The notes below the pieces were generated by a model, which was given only the letters and a program-made list of their open reading frames with translations, ran no database searches and was not told the origin of the DNA. Both the position numbers and the translations under genes were made by a program. 64,000 bases of DNA from Roseovarius salincola (lineage in GTDB: Bacteria > Pseudomonadota > Alphaproteobacteria > Rhodobacterales > Rhodobacteraceae): positions 81,453-145,452 of the forward strand of contig NZ_JAPTNL010000008.1 of assembly GCF_026891095.1 (NCBI RefSeq). The letters are read 5' to 3'. This document shows, piece by piece, positions 61,677-64,000 of this stretch. Position 1 is the first letter of the stretch, and each line of letters begins with the position of its first letter.

Positions 61677-63818
61677 ATGGCACGAGAATTTTCGCTCGAT
61701 CGCTACCGCAACTTCGGGATCATGGCGCATATCGATGCAGGCAAGACCACCTGCACCGAGCGTATCCTGTTCTATACCGGCAAGTCCCACAAGCTTGGTG
61801 AGGTGCATGATGGTGCGGCCACCATGGACTGGATGGAACAGGAGCAGGAGCGCGGCATCACCATCACGTCGGCGGCGACGACCACATTCTGGTTCCGCAC
61901 CGAAGACGGTGAGAACCCGACCGGCATCTACGGCGACACCCCGCAGGAAGCCAAGTTCCGTTTCAACATCATCGACACGCCCGGCCACGTCGACTTCACC
62001 ATCGAAGTCGAGCGTTCGCTGGCGGTTCTGGACGGCGCGGTTGCCGTGCTGGACGCCAATGCCGGTGTCGAGCCGCAGACCGAAACCGTGTGGCGTCAGG
62101 CTGACCGCTACAAGGTGCCGCGTATCGTGTTCGTCAACAAGATGGACAAGATCGGCGCCGATTTCTTCAACTGCGTCGACATGATCGCCAGCCGCACGGG
62201 CGCCGTGCCGGCGCCGATCCAGCTGCCCATCGGGGCCGAAGACAAGCTGGAAGGCATCATCGATCTCGTGACCATGAAGGAATGGGTCTGGATCGGTGAG
62301 GATCTGGGCGCAAGCTGGGTTGTCCGGGATATCCGCGACGACATGAAAGAGCTGGCCGAGGAGTGGCGCGCCAAGCTGATCGAGAACGCCGTCGAAATGG
62401 ACGATGCCGCGATGGAAGCCTATCTCGAGGGCGAAGAGCCCGACGAGACGACGCTGCGTTCGCTGATCCGCAAGGGCACGCTGTCAATGAGCTTCGTGCC
62501 GGTTCTGGCCGGTTCGGCGTTCAAGAACAAGGGCGTGCAGCCCCTGCTGAACGCAGTGATCGACTATCTGCCCGGCCCTCTGGACGTGCCGCCCTATATG
62601 GGCTTCTCGCCGGATGACGAGACGGAGACCCGCAACATCGAGCGCCGCCCCGGCGACGATCAGCCCTTCGCCGGCCTGGCGTTCAAGATCATGAACGACC
62701 CGTTCGTCGGCACGCTGACCTTCACGCGGATCTATTCGGGTCTGCTGGAAAAGGGCGGCAGCGTTCTCAACGCGACCAAGGGGCGCAAAGAGCGCATCGG
62801 CCGCATGATGATGATGCACTCGAACTCGCGCGAAGAGATCGACTGGGCCGGTTCGGGCGACATCATCGCCTTGGCGGGCCTGAAGGAAACCACCACGGGC
62901 GACACGCTCTGCGATGCGCAGAAACCCGTCGTTCTGGAAACCATGACCTTCCCCGATCCGGTGATCGAGATCGCGGTCGAGCCCAAGTCGAAGGCCGACC
63001 AGGAGAAGATGAGCCAGGGTCTCCAGCGGCTTGCCGCCGAGGATCCGTCCTTCCGCGTCGAAACCGATCTCGAGTCGGGCCAGACGATCATGAAGGGCAT
63101 GGGCGAACTTCACCTCGACATCCTGATCGACCGTCTGCGCCGCGAATTCAAGGTGGACGCCAATATCGGCGCTCCGCAGGTCGCCTACCGCGAGACCATC
63201 GGCCACGAGATCGAGCATACCTATACCCACAAGAAACAGACCGGTGGGTCGGGTCAGTTCGCCGAGGTCAAGATGATCATCGCGCCGACCGAGGCGGGCG
63301 AAGGCTACAGCTTCGAAAGCCGTATTGTCGGTGGTTCGGTGCCCAAGGAATACATTCCGGGTGTCGAGAAGGGGATCGAAAGCGTCATGGACAGCGGGCC
63401 GCTGGCCGGCTTCCCGGTGATCGACTTCAAGGTCGCGCTGATCGACGGCAAGTTCCACGATGTGGACTCCTCGGTCATGGCCTTCGAGATCGCCGCGCGG
63501 ATGTGCATGCGCGAAGGTCTCAAGCGGGCCGGTGCCAAGCTGCTGGAGCCGATCATGAAGGTCGAGGTGGTGACACCCGAGGAATATACCGGCAGCATCA
63601 TCGGCGATCTGACGTCGCGTCGCGGCCAGGTCTCGGGTCAGGCGCCGCGCGGCAACGCGATCGTCATTGACGCCAACGTTCCGCTGGCCAACATGTTCGG
63701 CTATATCAACACGCTGCGCTCGATGTCCTCGGGCCGCGCCCAGTTCACGATGCAGTTCTCGCATTACGATCCGGTGCCGCAGAACATCAGCGAAGAGATC
63801 CAGTCGAAATACGCATAA
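61677..63818 (+). CDS. fusA: translation elongation factor G
   Basis: A 713-residue GTPase that moves tRNAs and mRNA through the ribosome. G1 is AHIDAGKTT (residues about 16-24), G3 [36 protein letters not shown] region, G4 [10 protein letters not shown]. Domain II has [16 protein letters not shown], domain IV the AYRETI...[10 protein letters not shown] block. Length and motifs are normal. Confidence 0.98.
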   Translation: MAREFSLDRYRNFGIMAHIDAGKTTCTERILFYTGKSHKLGEVHDGAATMDWMEQEQERGITITSAATTTFWFRTEDGENPTGIYGDTPQEAKFRFNIIDTPGHVDFTIEVERSLAVLDGAVAVLDANAGVEPQTETVWRQADRYKVPRIVFVNKMDKIGADFFNCVDMIASRTGAVPAPIQLPIGAEDKLEGIIDLVTMKEWVWIGEDLGASWVVRDIRDDMKELAEEWRAKLIENAVEMDDAAMEAYLEGEEPDETTLRSLIRKGTLSMSFVPVLAGSAFKNKGVQPLLNAVIDYLPGPLDVPPYMGFSPDDETETRNIERRPGDDQPFAGLAFKIMNDPFVGTLTFTRIYSGLLEKGGSVLNATKGRKERIGRMMMMHSNSREEIDWAGSGDIIALAGLKETTTGDTLCDAQKPVVLETMTFPDPVIEIAVEPKSKADQEKMSQGLQRLAAEDPSFRVETDLESGQTIMKGMGELHLDILIDRLRREFKVDANIGAPQVAYRETIGHEIEHTYTHKKQTGGSGQFAEVKMIIAPTEAGEGYSFESRIVGGSVPKEYIPGVEKGIESVMDSGPLAGFPVIDFKVALIDGKFHDVDSSVMAFEIAARMCMREGLKRAGAKLLEPIMKVEVVTPEEYTGSIIGDLTSRRGQVSGQAPRGNAIVIDANVPLANMFGYINTLRSMSSGRAQFTMQFSHYDPVPQNISEEIQSKYA

Positions 63819-63823
63819 GCAGC

Positions 63824-63878
63824 GGTGCGGGGGGAACCCCGCACCCTACCCACCCGTAGGGTGCGTCACGGCACGCAC
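63824..63878 (+). promoter_or_regulatory. overlapping hairpins between fusA and tuf
   Basis: Hairpin 1: GGTGCGGGG (63824-63832) with CCCCGCACC (63837-63845). Hairpin 2: GCACCCTAC (63841-63849) with GTAGGGTGC (63856-63864). Hairpin 3: GTGCGT (63861-63866) with ACGCAC (63873-63878). Neighbours share bases, so 1 and 2 exclude each other, as do 2 and 3. They may tune tuf expression. Confidence 0.6.
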
Positions 63879-63902
63879 CGCCACAAAAACCAGGAGGCCA
63901 TC

Positions 63903-64000
63903 ATGGCAAAGGAAAAGTTTGACCGTTCGAAACCGCATGTGAACATTGGCACGATCGGCCATGTTGACCACGGCAAGACGACGCTGACGGCGGCGATCAC
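63903..64000 (+). CDS. tuf: elongation factor Tu, N-terminal fragment
   Basis: The first 32 codons of EF-Tu: [20 protein letters not shown] then [12 protein letters not shown], including the G1 loop GHVDHGKT. The remainder is beyond the right edge. AGGAGG lies 8 bases before the ATG. EF-Tu brings aminoacyl-tRNA to the ribosome. Confidence 0.97.
   Translation, partial: MAKEKFDRSKPHVNIGTIGHVDHGKTTLTAAI

Noticed and set aside
1..64000. CRISPR arrays, prophage, insertion sequences, tRNA and rRNA genes
   Set aside because: No spaced direct repeats of the right size, no transposase or phage proteins, and no cloverleaf or rRNA sequence was seen.

Overview
The window is chromosomal DNA from an alphaproteobacterium, almost certainly order Rhodobacterales (Roseobacter/Rhodobacter group). 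GC is high throughout and genes are densely packed with many ATGA/TTGA overlaps. Several gene orders typical of the group are present: coxB-ctaB-ctaG-coxC-surf1-thrC-M16 peptidase, leuS-lptE-holA, DUF3305-DUF3306-torD-TAT peptide-fdhA-fdhB-fdh gamma, and rpsL-rpsG-fusA-tuf. I see no rRNA, tRNA, CRISPR array, prophage or insertion sequence.

Layout. 1-3127 (minus): start of topA, then dprA and tldD. 3323-10791 (plus): aa3 cytochrome c oxidase subunits II and III with assembly factors (CtaB heme O synthase, a 54-residue CoxF-like protein, Cox11, SURF1), then thrC, an M16 peptidase and a GNAT acetyltransferase. A perfect FNR-type box (3163-3176) lies in front of coxB. 10843-15824: an MBL-fold protein, an FAD oxidase of the GlcD/D2HGDH type, then a minus-strand block with DUF6494, the Fe-S carrier Mrp, a biotin/lipoate ligase-like protein and DUF6505.

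15887-28916 is the most distinctive part, a respiratory formate dehydrogenase locus. It has the Cys-type (not Sec) molybdenum/tungsten catalytic subunit, a four-cluster ferredoxin subunit, a membrane cytochrome b subunit, a TorD chaperone, DUF3305/DUF3306 and a large polyferredoxin. Unusual additions are a c-type cytochrome carrying what looks like a shortened TupA (tungstate-binding) domain, a WD40 propeller fused to cytochrome c, a 45-residue membrane peptide, and an NtrC-type response regulator without the GAFTGA loop.

29042-40709: a cupin, the BioMNY biotin transporter (minus), and a five-gene operon (Lon-like protease, Usp-like protein, ABC ATPase, double-FtsX permease, HlyD adaptor) behind a second FNR-like box. 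Then come a CaCA-type exchanger and an L,D-transpeptidase, divergent across a cluster of GTACAAAA palindromes.

40706-50345: a YggS PLP protein, a DUF3576 lipoprotein, a GT4 glycosyltransferase, leuS-lptE-holA, a BaiN-like flavoprotein, an MscS channel and an HNH protein. 50561-60393: DUF2125, SDR, a crotonase-like protein, an AI-2E family transporter, a TAT-exported multicopper oxidase, pmbA/tldE (partner of tldD at the other end of the window), a CysQ-like phosphatase, a DMT transporter and a rhamnosyltransferase-like protein. 60545-64000: a strong promoter, then the str operon rpsL-rpsG-fusA and the start of tuf, with overlapping hairpins between fusA and tuf.
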